In this document: positions 56,967-64,000 of the stretch, in pieces
Layout: each line of letters starts with the position of its first letter
Numbering within the stretch: the stretch's first letter is position 1
Notes under the pieces: model-generated
Seen by the model: only the letters and a program-made list of their open reading frames with translations
Databases searched by the model: none
What the model was told of the DNA's origin: nothing
Translations under genes and position numbers: made by a program
Assembly (NCBI GenBank): GCA_964646625.1
Contig: CAZYHC010000004.1
Span: 62,001-126,000 of the forward strand
Direction of reading: 5' to 3'
DNA length: 64,000 bases
Origin: DAOULT01 sp964646625
GTDB lineage: Bacteria > Chloroflexota > Anaerolineae > CAZYHC01

Positions 56967-57996
56967 TCCTTATTTGCTCTAACTGCTGACGTGCGCGTGC
57001 ATTTTCAGGGTCCAAACTCAGCACCTTTTCGTAGTATTTTGCGGCCTGTTCCGGGTTTCCCGTCTCCAGGTGGAGGTCGGCCAGAGCAAGACAGGCGTGC
57101 TTGGTTGGGTCCGCTTCGATTGCTTTTTCCAGTTCCTCTCGCGCTTCGGCCTCGTTTCCGAACTGAAGAAAGGCGTGAGCTTTATAATAATGGGCATCCG
57201 ACCGCTGACGTGCGGTGGCGGCGACTTGTAAAGCTTTTTCGAAAAAATACAAAGCCCGCTCTTGTTCCTCCCTTTCCTCCTTCTTAAGGGCTATGCTTCC
57301 CAGGTCAACATAGGCGGCCCAAGTCCACCACATGAATCCATTGGCAGGATCGAGGGCGATCGTTTCCTGAAAGTACTTTTCGGCGGTGGGGATGTCTTCG
57401 ACGTTCTGCCAGTAAATTAATCCCAGCCAGTGATAGGCCTGAACCTTAACCCCTTTGAACTCTTCTTCTCCGGCGTACTGCGCCGCCAGTTTCAGATTAT
57501 CGATGGCCTTCTGGTAATCCCCCAGCGAGCGGTAGAGCAACCCCAGCCTCAGATAGACCGGGGGGTTTTCCGGGTCCAGGGAGAGGGCCAGAGATAGAAT
57601 CCGCTCGGCTTCCTGAGGGTTTCTGCTGAGATTATCGTTTCCCTCCTTGACCAGCCAGTTGGTAACCTCCTCCACGTTTCCGATAAGAGTTTTGAGATGA
57701 GTAAAGGTTTGCAGAGCCTCGGCGTATTTACGCCGCAGCACGTAAGTTTTTCCCAGGTCCAGGTAGAGTCTGGGGTCGTCTGCCAGGTATTTTTCTGCCT
57801 CTTCCAGAAAGCCCTCCGCTTTTTGCAGGCGTTCTTCACCTTCGGAAGAGCCGAGATAGGCTTTATGCCATTCCAGCCGGCCCAGATTGGCGTAAAGGGT
57901 GCCGAGCAATAAGCGGTGCTGGGCCACAAGGAGAAGCAGCAGGAAACCACCCAGCAGCCAGAGCCTTGCCCCGGAAAGCGTCCTAAGCAACTTCAT
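56944..57996 (-). CDS. TPR-repeat membrane-anchored protein
   Basis: 350 residues. An N-terminal helix (LWLLGGFLLLLLVAQHRLLLG) anchors it, then at least six tetratricopeptide repeats, such as PPVYLRLGLLYRSLGDYQKAIDNLKLA and HACLALADLHLETGNPEQAAKYYEKVLSLDPENARARQQL. TPR scaffolds accompany many exopolysaccharide systems, organising polymerase and export proteins. Its ATG overlaps the stop of asparagine synthase (ATGA), and its end overlaps the Wzy-like gene, so the three are translationally coupled. Confidence 0.9.
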   Translation of the reverse strand: MKLLRTLSGARLWLLGGFLLLLLVAQHRLLLGTLYANLGRLEWHKAYLGSSEGEERLQKAEGFLEEAEKYLADDPRLYLDLGKTYVLRRKYAEALQTFTHLKTLIGNVEEVTNWLVKEGNDNLSRNPQEAERILSLALSLDPENPPVYLRLGLLYRSLGDYQKAIDNLKLAAQYAGEEEFKGVKVQAYHWLGLIYWQNVEDIPTAEKYFQETIALDPANGFMWWTWAAYVDLGSIALKKEEREEQERALYFFEKALQVAATARQRSDAHYYKAHAFLQFGNEAEAREELEKAIEADPTKHACLALADLHLETGNPEQAAKYYEKVLSLDPENARARQQLEQIRSEKNSET

Positions 57997-59891
57997 AATT
58001 TTCCAAACTCATTCTCTATGTACATTCTATGCCAGATTTCGAGATTCAACAGCAGCCAGATGTGCGGGCCGTAATCTACCTGGCCCGAGAGGTGCTGGTC
58101 GAAAATGGCGTTAATGGCCTGTTGATTCAGGCCGTAAGCTTTTGCCGCCTTACCCTCGGCTACCAGCAGCTCGTGAGCCAGATGATACAGGTCCTCCCGA
58201 AACCATTCGGGTATAGGGATGCCGAAACCCTGCTTCTTTTTCTGGGTGGTCTGGGTGGGAAGATGATTTCTTAGCACCCGGCGCAGGATGGACTTGGTTT
58301 CCCAGCCATTAAGTTTCAGCCACGGGGGAACGGTAGCCATGAATTCAACCAGTTTATGGTCCAGGAAAGGGACCCTCACCTCCAATGAGTTGGCCATGCT
58401 CATCCTGTCCACTTTGACCAGCATGTCGTTTAGCAGGTGAAAGCGGGCGTCAAGGTACGCCAGGCGGTCGAAAGGCTGGTACCCGAACGGCGCAATCTTG
58501 CGCAGCCTCTCACCAATCGGGTCCTCTGCTCGGATTCCAGCCGGGAACAGCCTGGTCAGCATCTCATCCCTGAAAATCGACATTTTACTGGTGTACCTGT
58601 CCCGAAAGGGCAAACGACTGTCTTGAATCCGTTTGTGCCACCTGTTTAAATCGTAGCGGTATCTGGTGGGCGAGCACCAGGCCAGAACGCCAACCAGCGA
58701 AGGGATGAGCCCCTGGCCCAAGATAGAAGGCAGCCGTCTATACATCTCGGCGAACTTAAACCCTTGATAGATGGTATAACCGGCCATGGTTTCATCACCA
58801 CCGTCGCCAGATAGAATGACCGTGACATTTTCACGAGCTATTTTGGAGACGTAGTAGGTAGGAATGGCTGACGAGTCGCCGAAGGGCTCGTCGAAGTGCC
58901 ACACCAGTTTGGTCAGCAGTTCCAGCAAATCTTCCATGTCCGCGGCCGTCACCACCCGGAGGTGATGTCTGGTGCGGCAGTGTTTGGCTACTCTTTCCGC
59001 ATCGGCTGATTCGTCGTACCTTTTCTCCTGGAAGCCGATGGTGAAGGTGTTGACCGGCTCTTTGCTGGTTTTACTCATGTAAGCCACTATTGCGCTGGAG
59101 TCCACCCCTCCGCTCAGAAAAGCGCCCAGCGGAACGTCGCTCATTAACCTGATGCGCACCGCTTCCTCCAAAAGAGCACCCAGTTGCCCTTCGTATTCCT
59201 CCCGGCTCAGGTCGTAATTTTCCTCAAAAGCCAAATCCCAATACTCTTTGAGTGTAATGCTACCATTCTCATAAACCAAAATATGTCCGGCCGGTAATTT
59301 GTGTACATGCTTATAAACAGTGAGCGGCTCAGGAATGAAAGAGTACCTGAAGAACAGGGGTAAGGCGTCAGGGTTGACCTCTCGCAAGGTGGGAGCGCAG
59401 AGCAGAATGGCTTTAATTTCCGAACCGAAAACCAACTTTCCGTCAGCGAAGGCATAGAACAGAGGCTTGATGCCTAACCTGTCGCGGGCCAGGATCAGTT
59501 TTCTGGCTTCTCGGTCCCACAGGGCAATGGCGAACATCCCACGCAGAAAATGCACAAAATCCTGGCCGTGTTCCTCGTAGAGGTGCACGATGACTTCGGT
59601 GTCGGTTTTGGTGCGGAAAACGTGACCACCAGCCTCCAAATCTTTTTTAAGGTCCGGGTAGTTGTAGATTTCGCCGTTGTAGACCACCACCACGCTTCTA
59701 TCCTCGTTGTAGATAGGTTGTTTGCCGCTGCTGAGGTCGATGATGCTCAACCGCCTCATGCCTAACCCCACGTTGCCCTCGACGAAGAAGCCATCATCAT
59801 CCGGGCCACGATGAGCCAGGGCGTGGGTCATAGTCTCTAACAACGTTCTATCAACCTGCGTATTATCGATCAGGCCGCATATTCCACACAT
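57993..59891 (-). CDS. asnB: Asparagine synthase (glutamine-hydrolysing), polysaccharide-cluster type
   Basis: 632 residues. MCGICGLIDN with Cys2 as glutaminase nucleophile, RRLSIIDLSSGKQPIYNED, then the synthetase P-loop LSGGVDSSAIVAYMS and LSGDGGDETMAGY. AsnB-like proteins in surface polysaccharide loci transfer the amide of glutamine, either to aspartate or to uronic acid residues of the polymer. Here both the glutaminase Cys and the ATP pyrophosphatase motif are intact. The full-length paralogue at 63368-64000 is cut by the window edge. Five bases separate it from the upstream GT gene. Confidence 0.95.
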   Translation of the reverse strand: MCGICGLIDNTQVDRTLLETMTHALAHRGPDDDGFFVEGNVGLGMRRLSIIDLSSGKQPIYNEDRSVVVVYNGEIYNYPDLKKDLEAGGHVFRTKTDTEVIVHLYEEHGQDFVHFLRGMFAIALWDREARKLILARDRLGIKPLFYAFADGKLVFGSEIKAILLCAPTLREVNPDALPLFFRYSFIPEPLTVYKHVHKLPAGHILVYENGSITLKEYWDLAFEENYDLSREEYEGQLGALLEEAVRIRLMSDVPLGAFLSGGVDSSAIVAYMSKTSKEPVNTFTIGFQEKRYDESADAERVAKHCRTRHHLRVVTAADMEDLLELLTKLVWHFDEPFGDSSAIPTYYVSKIARENVTVILSGDGGDETMAGYTIYQGFKFAEMYRRLPSILGQGLIPSLVGVLAWCSPTRYRYDLNRWHKRIQDSRLPFRDRYTSKMSIFRDEMLTRLFPAGIRAEDPIGERLRKIAPFGYQPFDRLAYLDARFHLLNDMLVKVDRMSMANSLEVRVPFLDHKLVEFMATVPPWLKLNGWETKSILRRVLRNHLPTQTTQKKKQGFGIPIPEWFREDLYHLAHELLVAEGKAAKAYGLNQQAINAIFDQHLSGQVDYGPHIWLLLNLEIWHRMYIENEFGKL

Positions 59892-59896
59892 TATAA

Positions 59897-61021
59897 TTAT
59901 ACCATTAGTTGCGTAAATAACGCAATATACTGATGAATAATCGTTTTTATATCGTGTTCCCTGGCAAAATACTCTCTGGCCCTGTTTCCCATCGTGCGGC
60001 GCAGGCTCTCGTCCTCGTACAGCCGCCTGATGTCCCCGGCCATCTGCTCTACCGTTTTGGAGTGAAAGCCCAGCTTATGGCGGCTGATGATTTCGTTGGG
60101 ATCGTTCTGCAAGGTCACGGTGGGGATGCCCATGCGCCAGGCCTGAAGATAGGTATTAGGGAACCCCTCGATATTTTCCACTCCGTCGTTAGCGATGGTG
60201 GTGTTGAGCAGCACAAAGGCCGACTTCAGTCTCGAAGATACCTCCGCAAAGGGCACGAACCCCCTGAAATCCACGTTCGGTATCTGGCTGGCCTGTTCCT
60301 GGAGCGCGGCGAAGTAGCTACGGTCGTTTCTATATGGCCCGCCGATGATTTCAAACCGCACCTCCGGCATCCGTCTGGCGAGTTCAAAGACCACCTCCAC
60401 CCCTTTGTATCTAATCATCGTGCCTATCCAGATGGCCTTGTCGCTCGCAATCCCCTCCTGGTCAGGATAGAGCTCCATGGCGTTTTTGATCACCACGCTC
60501 TCCAGGCCGTAATTCTGCCGCAGCAACCCCCGCTGGTATTCCGTCTGAGTGATGATCGCCGAGGCCTCAGCCAGCGTTTTGTAGTAGAAAAAGAGATAAA
60601 GGCCCCTCAAGCGTGTCGCTTTGCCTCTGTGGGCGTCATGGTTCGAGGACAGAGCGAAGACCAGCTTTTTACCGTATCTCTGGCAGTAATACCACAAGAT
60701 CCCCGCCAACCTGGAAACGCCCCGTAGATAGTATATATCTGCGTCAGCTTTTCTCAGCGCCTGCCAGATGGAGAGGGCTTGCTTTAGTTTGTTTCGGCGG
60801 TGGCGATCATAGGCGAATACTGCAAAAGAGCCGATCTTTTCAAACTTACCTTGCCCGTAATCCTCGGTTACAAAAGAAATTTGAAAACCGTGTTTGACCA
60901 GTTCTTTAGCAATTAAGTACTGCTGCACCTCTGCTCCACCGACGATGGGTATATCCTCCCGTCCGGCCAGGAGGGGGTAGATATCACCGCAAAAGAAACA
61001 GAGTCGGATTTCCTTGTTCAT
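59897..61021 (-). CDS. Glycosyltransferase family 4 protein C
   Basis: 374 residues, GT-B. N-terminal GREDIPIVGGAEVQQYLIAKELVKHGFQISFVTEDYG, donor region KAIWIGTMIRYKGVEVVFELARRMPEVRFEIIGGPYRND, and ENIEGFPNTYLQAWRMGIPTVTLQNDPNEII (EX7E). Ribosome site GAGGG before the ATG. Together with proteins A and B it gives at least three intact sugar-transfer steps for the repeat unit. Confidence 0.93.
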   Translation of the reverse strand: MNKEIRLCFFCGDIYPLLAGREDIPIVGGAEVQQYLIAKELVKHGFQISFVTEDYGQGKFEKIGSFAVFAYDRHRRNKLKQALSIWQALRKADADIYYLRGVSRLAGILWYYCQRYGKKLVFALSSNHDAHRGKATRLRGLYLFFYYKTLAEASAIITQTEYQRGLLRQNYGLESVVIKNAMELYPDQEGIASDKAIWIGTMIRYKGVEVVFELARRMPEVRFEIIGGPYRNDRSYFAALQEQASQIPNVDFRGFVPFAEVSSRLKSAFVLLNTTIANDGVENIEGFPNTYLQAWRMGIPTVTLQNDPNEIISRHKLGFHSKTVEQMAGDIRRLYEDESLRRTMGNRAREYFAREHDIKTIIHQYIALFTQLMV

Positions 61022-61074
61022 TTTCCCTCATTTAGAACTCGCTCGACAACAGCGACAGGTCAGGCGTCTGGCTT

Positions 61075-62070
61075 TTACTTTGGCTTCGTGCCTCTTCCCC
61101 CAATGCCGGTGAACCCGTAATGCACCTCGAGGTCTACAAGACCGGCCTCTTCATGCCAACTTCTGAACGTTTTGAGAGTTTGGGGCTTATCATACATCGG
61201 GGAAAGCATGTCAAAAGTATCCAGGTATGCCCACTCTTTTAGAATGGCGTCATCAGCGTTCGGAAGCATCTTGGAATAATCCGCAATAAGCAATCTCCAG
61301 TTAATGGCGTATCCTATCTTGGGAATCCTCCGTATGACTTTTGCCAGCGGCCACATGAAGTCAATGTATTTCCTTAGAGCTTTGTAGAGCTTTTCTGGAT
61401 CTCTGCCCCTTGTGAAAGGGCGTACCCAGTACTTCGTGCCCAAGAGCCAGTGCCTGAGGTCCTTTACGTACACGTCGGATGCTATTTTCCCACCAGGCTT
61501 CAAACACTCCACGATAGCAAAAAACGTTTTTTTCGGATCGGGGGTATGCTGTAGGACCCCGAAACAGAAGGCTTTGTCAAAAAAGTCCCTGCGGAACGGC
61601 ATTTCATAAACGTCGGCCTGAACGAGCAGCAAATTCTCATGATGCCCGTTCGACCTGTAGTTAGCTTCCACGGCGTTGGAATAGTCGAAAGAAACGACGG
61701 TCGCTCCAGTCTCGAAGGCGTGCCTGGTAAACCGCCCGGAACCACTGCCCACCTCCAGGATGATTTCACCATGCAAATCCCAACCCCACTTCGTCTCCTT
61801 CTCAAACCGCTCTCTGGAGATGGAGAACCCTGAACTTTCATCGTACTGAGTTCTGCTATGGATAGTCCATTCAAGGCCAAAACTCTCAGCGTAATTTTCC
61901 TGGGAGACGAAACGAGGAATGAAGTTGACAATTGGATATTCATTTCCAGAGGATGGCTCGATCAGGCCCCCCTCTTTTATTCTGGCGTTCTCGACCACGG
62001 AAGAGTCCTTGATTTGTAATGGTCGCCTGGTTTCAGGACAAACCAGTAGGCTCAGGTGATCTACTATCAT
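61075..62070 (-). CDS. SAM-dependent methyltransferase with Trm112-like N-terminus
   Basis: 331 residues. The first 50 residues (LSLLVCPETRRPLQI...NEYPIVNFIPRFV) match the Trm112-like zinc-ribbon module common in front of glycan methyltransferases, but only one of the usual four Cys is kept. The methyltransferase core has LEVGSGSGRFTRHAFETGATVVSFDYS and DKAFCFGVLQHTPDPKKTFFAIVECLKPGGKIASDVYV. Likely caps or decorates polysaccharide. Moderately GC-rich like its neighbours. The gap 62071-62263 holds nothing recognisable. Confidence 0.87.
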   Translation of the reverse strand: MIVDHLSLLVCPETRRPLQIKDSSVVENARIKEGGLIEPSSGNEYPIVNFIPRFVSQENYAESFGLEWTIHSRTQYDESSGFSISRERFEKETKWGWDLHGEIILEVGSGSGRFTRHAFETGATVVSFDYSNAVEANYRSNGHHENLLLVQADVYEMPFRRDFFDKAFCFGVLQHTPDPKKTFFAIVECLKPGGKIASDVYVKDLRHWLLGTKYWVRPFTRGRDPEKLYKALRKYIDFMWPLAKVIRRIPKIGYAINWRLLIADYSKMLPNADDAILKEWAYLDTFDMLSPMYDKPQTLKTFRSWHEEAGLVDLEVHYGFTGIGGRGTKPK

Positions 62071-62263
62071 CGCTGGAGCTGCGTTCCTTTCTGGCTTTAT
62101 GCCCCCGAATCGCGCCGTTGCCCTGGACTTAGCGCTTCACTCTGAGTCTGCTATAAGAAGTGATATCTGCATTCCGCGAAAAGGCTTTCGTTCATCCTGC
62201 ACTCGCCCCTTCTTGAAAATACGAATGAAGGTATAGTTTGTTAATAGATGAACTCAGGAAGTC

Positions 62264-63160
62264 CTACATTTTTTGGGCAATTATTACTCGATTGTGGTCT
62301 CTAACCTGAATTATATCTAAAATCTCAAATCCTTGTTCTATCATTGGGAAAATATAGGATTCCAATAAATATACTCTCATTTGAGCCATGAAATCATGTT
62401 TTGGCAAATATTCACTATGACAGGGAGGAACAGTCATTAAATTCCATTTTAATTTAAGTTCATAATTATACTTGGGTCTCCTTATTAGGTTTAAAACTCT
62501 TTTTATTATATCTTTTAAAAAAGATTTACACACTGATGTTACAGATGTGTTCATATTAACGTCAAAAAACTGCCAAATATGATTTAAGGTTACCGGTACA
62601 GTATGAACCATAATACCACCGGTGCGCATCACTCGGTGTAGCTCTGCAATACACTGTTCAAGTTGAGGGACATGCTCAAGAACATATTCAGAATAGACAA
62701 AATCAATGCTATTGCTATCAATCTTCAAATCATTTAGATAAGAATGTCTGAAGTCAATTTTGTCCAATCCTAGTCCATGATTAATAATATATTTTGCAAA
62801 ATCGATGCAGGTCTCAAAATAACCATCAATATTGGAAAAATATGGTTCGGGAATATCTGTAGCGATTAATGACTTACAAAACGGTAGTAAGAGTAACGTT
62901 TTAAAACCAAACCCACAACCAATTTCAAGCCCTATCTCATATTGTTTTGTTTTAAAATATTGAGATCTTAAAGTTCTGATAGCCCTGAACTCGTTAGTTC
63001 TAATTCGGAAGTAATCTGGAGATATAGCAAATTGGCCGTAGTGACTGGAAAAATAATCGCAAAGCTGCTTTTCATAGTCATATTGCTGTTTAGAACTGCC
63101 TATCTCTAATTCAAATAATTTTTTGATCTCATCTGGAAATTCAATATCAACTAATTCCAT
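62264..63160 (-). CDS. SAM-dependent methyltransferase, strongly AT-rich
   Basis: 298 residues from the ATG at 63160 (MELVDIEFPDEIKKLFELEIG). SAM site IGLEIGCGFGFKTLLLLPFCKSLIATDIP and SIDFVYSEYVLEHVPQLEQCIAELHRVMRTGGIMVHTVP, a methyltransferase_11 pattern. The gene is far richer in A and T than all flanking genes except 53476-54222, with codon use to match, a sign of transfer. The upstream extension to 63193 reads in the same frame but begins with a non-conserved segment. Confidence 0.82.
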   Translation of the reverse strand: MELVDIEFPDEIKKLFELEIGSSKQQYDYEKQLCDYFSSHYGQFAISPDYFRIRTNEFRAIRTLRSQYFKTKQYEIGLEIGCGFGFKTLLLLPFCKSLIATDIPEPYFSNIDGYFETCIDFAKYIINHGLGLDKIDFRHSYLNDLKIDSNSIDFVYSEYVLEHVPQLEQCIAELHRVMRTGGIMVHTVPVTLNHIWQFFDVNMNTSVTSVCKSFLKDIIKRVLNLIRRPKYNYELKLKWNLMTVPPCHSEYLPKHDFMAQMRVYLLESYIFPMIEQGFEILDIIQVRDHNRVIIAQKM

Positions 63161-63354
63161 GATAGCGCTTCTCTTTTCCAATCGAAAAAGCAATCTTCAT
63201 CCTGAGGGTAAAAAACGCTCTCCCAAATCATCAATAACTTTTTCTGTTTCTCTTCGGACCTTGCCAATTGATTTTCGCCTGTAACGTCCTCCATGCTTAC
63301 GATAAATGGCATTAATGCAGAAACTGCTGTCCCAATTCTGAGTTGCCGGTTCAC
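63151..63354 (-). CDS. Possible small protein or gene remnant
   Basis: A 67-codon frame between the partial asparagine synthase and the AT-rich methyltransferase, overlapping the latter by ten bases. The product has a polar C-terminal half (EEKQKKLLMIWESVFYPQDEDCFFDWKREA). It has no recognisable family and no good ribosome site at the GTG 63354; an internal ATG exists at MPFIVSM. It could be a leftover of the junction at which the methyltransferase entered. Confidence 0.25.
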   Translation of the reverse strand: MNRQLRIGTAVSALMPFIVSMEDVTGENQLARSEEKQKKLLMIWESVFYPQDEDCFFDWKREALSWN

Positions 63355-63367
63355 GGCCTGCGTTCTT

Positions 63368-64000
63368 TCACCGGTCCAGATAGCACCGATACCACTCCTC
63401 GAAAAACAGCAGTGCCCATATCTTGGCGCTGAAATCTCTCATGCCCCGCTGGTGGTTGTTCAGGATAGATTCAATGCAGGCCCGGTTGAACAGGCCGCGC
63501 TGGCTGGTACGCCGATCCAGCAACACTTCTTTAGCGTAGTCATGCAGTTCCTTTCGGAACCAGTGGCGGAGGGGCACCCCAAAACCCATCTTGCGGCGAT
63601 AGAGAATCTCGTCGGGCACAAGCCCCTCCATCGTCTTCTTCAGGATGTATTTCCTCTCGTAGCCTTGCATCTTCAACTCGGCAGGGATGGTGGCCGCAAA
63701 CTCCAGCACCTCGTGATCCAGCAGTGGCACCCTGGTCTCCAGAGAGTTGAGCATGCTGGTCCTGTCTACTTTGACCAGGCCGTCCTCTGGCAGGTAGGTC
63801 ATGGTGTCCACGTACTGGAGTTGAGAGAGATAATCGAGACCCTGCGCCTGGTCGAAATAGCCCTGCAAAAATCGCCTCTGCCCATCTCTCAACTCGCTTC
63901 GCACCTCATCGGTCAGCAGGGCCAGCCTTGACTGTTCCGGGAATATGGACACGGCTTCTATGTAGCGTCCCGTGGGGGAGAGCGAGGCGCGTCTGGTGAG
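63368..64000 (-). CDS. Asparagine synthase, C-terminal part (continues beyond window)
   Basis: The frame is open to the right edge on the minus strand. The visible 210 residues are the synthetase C-terminal half: LPEDGLVKVDRTSMLNSLETRVPLLDHEVLEFAATIPAELKMQGYERKYILKKTMEGLVPDEILYRRKMGFGVPLRHWFR, closely like the same region of the complete asnB at 57993-59891 (MLVKVDRMSMANSLEVRVPFLDHKLVEFMATVP). The gene is a paralogue in the same locus; two AsnB-like amidotransferases may modify two different residues of the polymer. Confidence 0.93.
   Translation of the reverse strand, partial: LTRRASLSPTGRYIEAVSIFPEQSRLALLTDEVRSELRDGQRRFLQGYFDQAQGLDYLSQLQYVDTMTYLPEDGLVKVDRTSMLNSLETRVPLLDHEVLEFAATIPAELKMQGYERKYILKKTMEGLVPDEILYRRKMGFGVPLRHWFRKELHDYAKEVLLDRRTSQRGLFNRACIESILNNHQRGMRDFSAKIWALLFFEEWYRCYLDR

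Noticed and set aside
1..64000. CRISPR array or Cas genes near the Argonaute
   Set aside because: No regularly spaced direct repeats and no Cas-like protein were seen.
1..64000. tRNA or rRNA genes and insertion sequences
   Set aside because: No cloverleaf with a T-loop consensus, no rRNA segment and no transposase was recognised by eye; a covariance search was not possible here.

Overview
The window looks like chromosomal DNA of an uncultured member of the Chloroflexota (Anaerolineae- or Caldilineae-like). Supporting this are a DUF2298 (Chlor_Arch_YYY) membrane protein, a family typical of Chloroflexi and archaea, together with DUF2723-type membrane glycosyltransferases, NHL-repeat lipoproteins, sugar ABC systems lacking their own ATPase, and a fairly high GC content broken by AT-rich islands. 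The assignment is inferred from gene content; no rRNA or other marker RNA gene is visible. No tRNA, rRNA, CRISPR array, insertion sequence or phage module was recognised. Layout: 1-1.1 kb carries the end of a CinA-like gene and a cyclic-nucleotide-binding protein. 1.1-6.1 kb (minus) is an operon for a three-subunit molybdenum hydroxylase of the xanthine dehydrogenase family, headed by an aconitase X gene that starts with TTG. 6.2-7 kb holds a DUF3795 gene behind a consensus promoter with an operator-like palindrome. 7.2-13 kb (plus) is a sugar ABC operon (binding protein, two permeases) ending in a 540-residue protein of unknown function and bordered by decayed toxin-antitoxin genes. 13.1-18.1 kb (minus) has a DMT exporter, a long prokaryotic Argonaute with an apparently intact DEDD catalytic tetrad, and a probably leaderless DUF2723 glycosyltransferase. 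18.3-26.4 kb (plus) has two sensor kinases, a response regulator, YchF, a DUF1232 protein and a MerR-like coiled-coil protein. 26.4-33.2 kb (minus) has an ACT protein, an orphan DUF433 antitoxin and a MoaD-ThiF-NHL lipoprotein-DUF2298 operon. 33.5-40 kb (minus) is a second sugar ABC operon paralogous to the first, with a ceramidase-like enzyme and a beta-propeller protein. 40.1-45 kb (plus) has a secreted protein followed by a tightly packed NAD cluster: NadM-like adenylyltransferase, VWA/zinc-ribbon protein, pyruvate-kinase-like protein, and NadE whose glutaminase nucleophile Cys is replaced by Gly. 45-64 kb (minus) has a HEPN-MNT pair and then a long exopolysaccharide cluster running off the right edge: two Wzy-like polymerases/ligases, Wzz-like and initiating phosphoglycosyltransferase genes, two Gfo/Idh/MocA oxidoreductases, four GT4 genes (one a remnant), three methyltransferases and two asparagine synthases. 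How it fits together: the organism appears to be a heterotroph that imports several carbohydrates through ABC importers sharing an ATPase encoded elsewhere, oxidises an N-heterocycle or aldehyde-like substrate with the Mo hydroxylase, salvages or makes NAD through NadM and NadE, and builds a complex surface polysaccharide. The strongest candidates for new biology are the stand-alone TtAgo-like Argonaute and the NadM-VWA-PykL-NadE cluster with its degenerate glutaminase. Several scars (a duplicated gene tail, a truncated toxin, a GT/methyltransferase junction, nested palindromic repeats) show active rearrangement.
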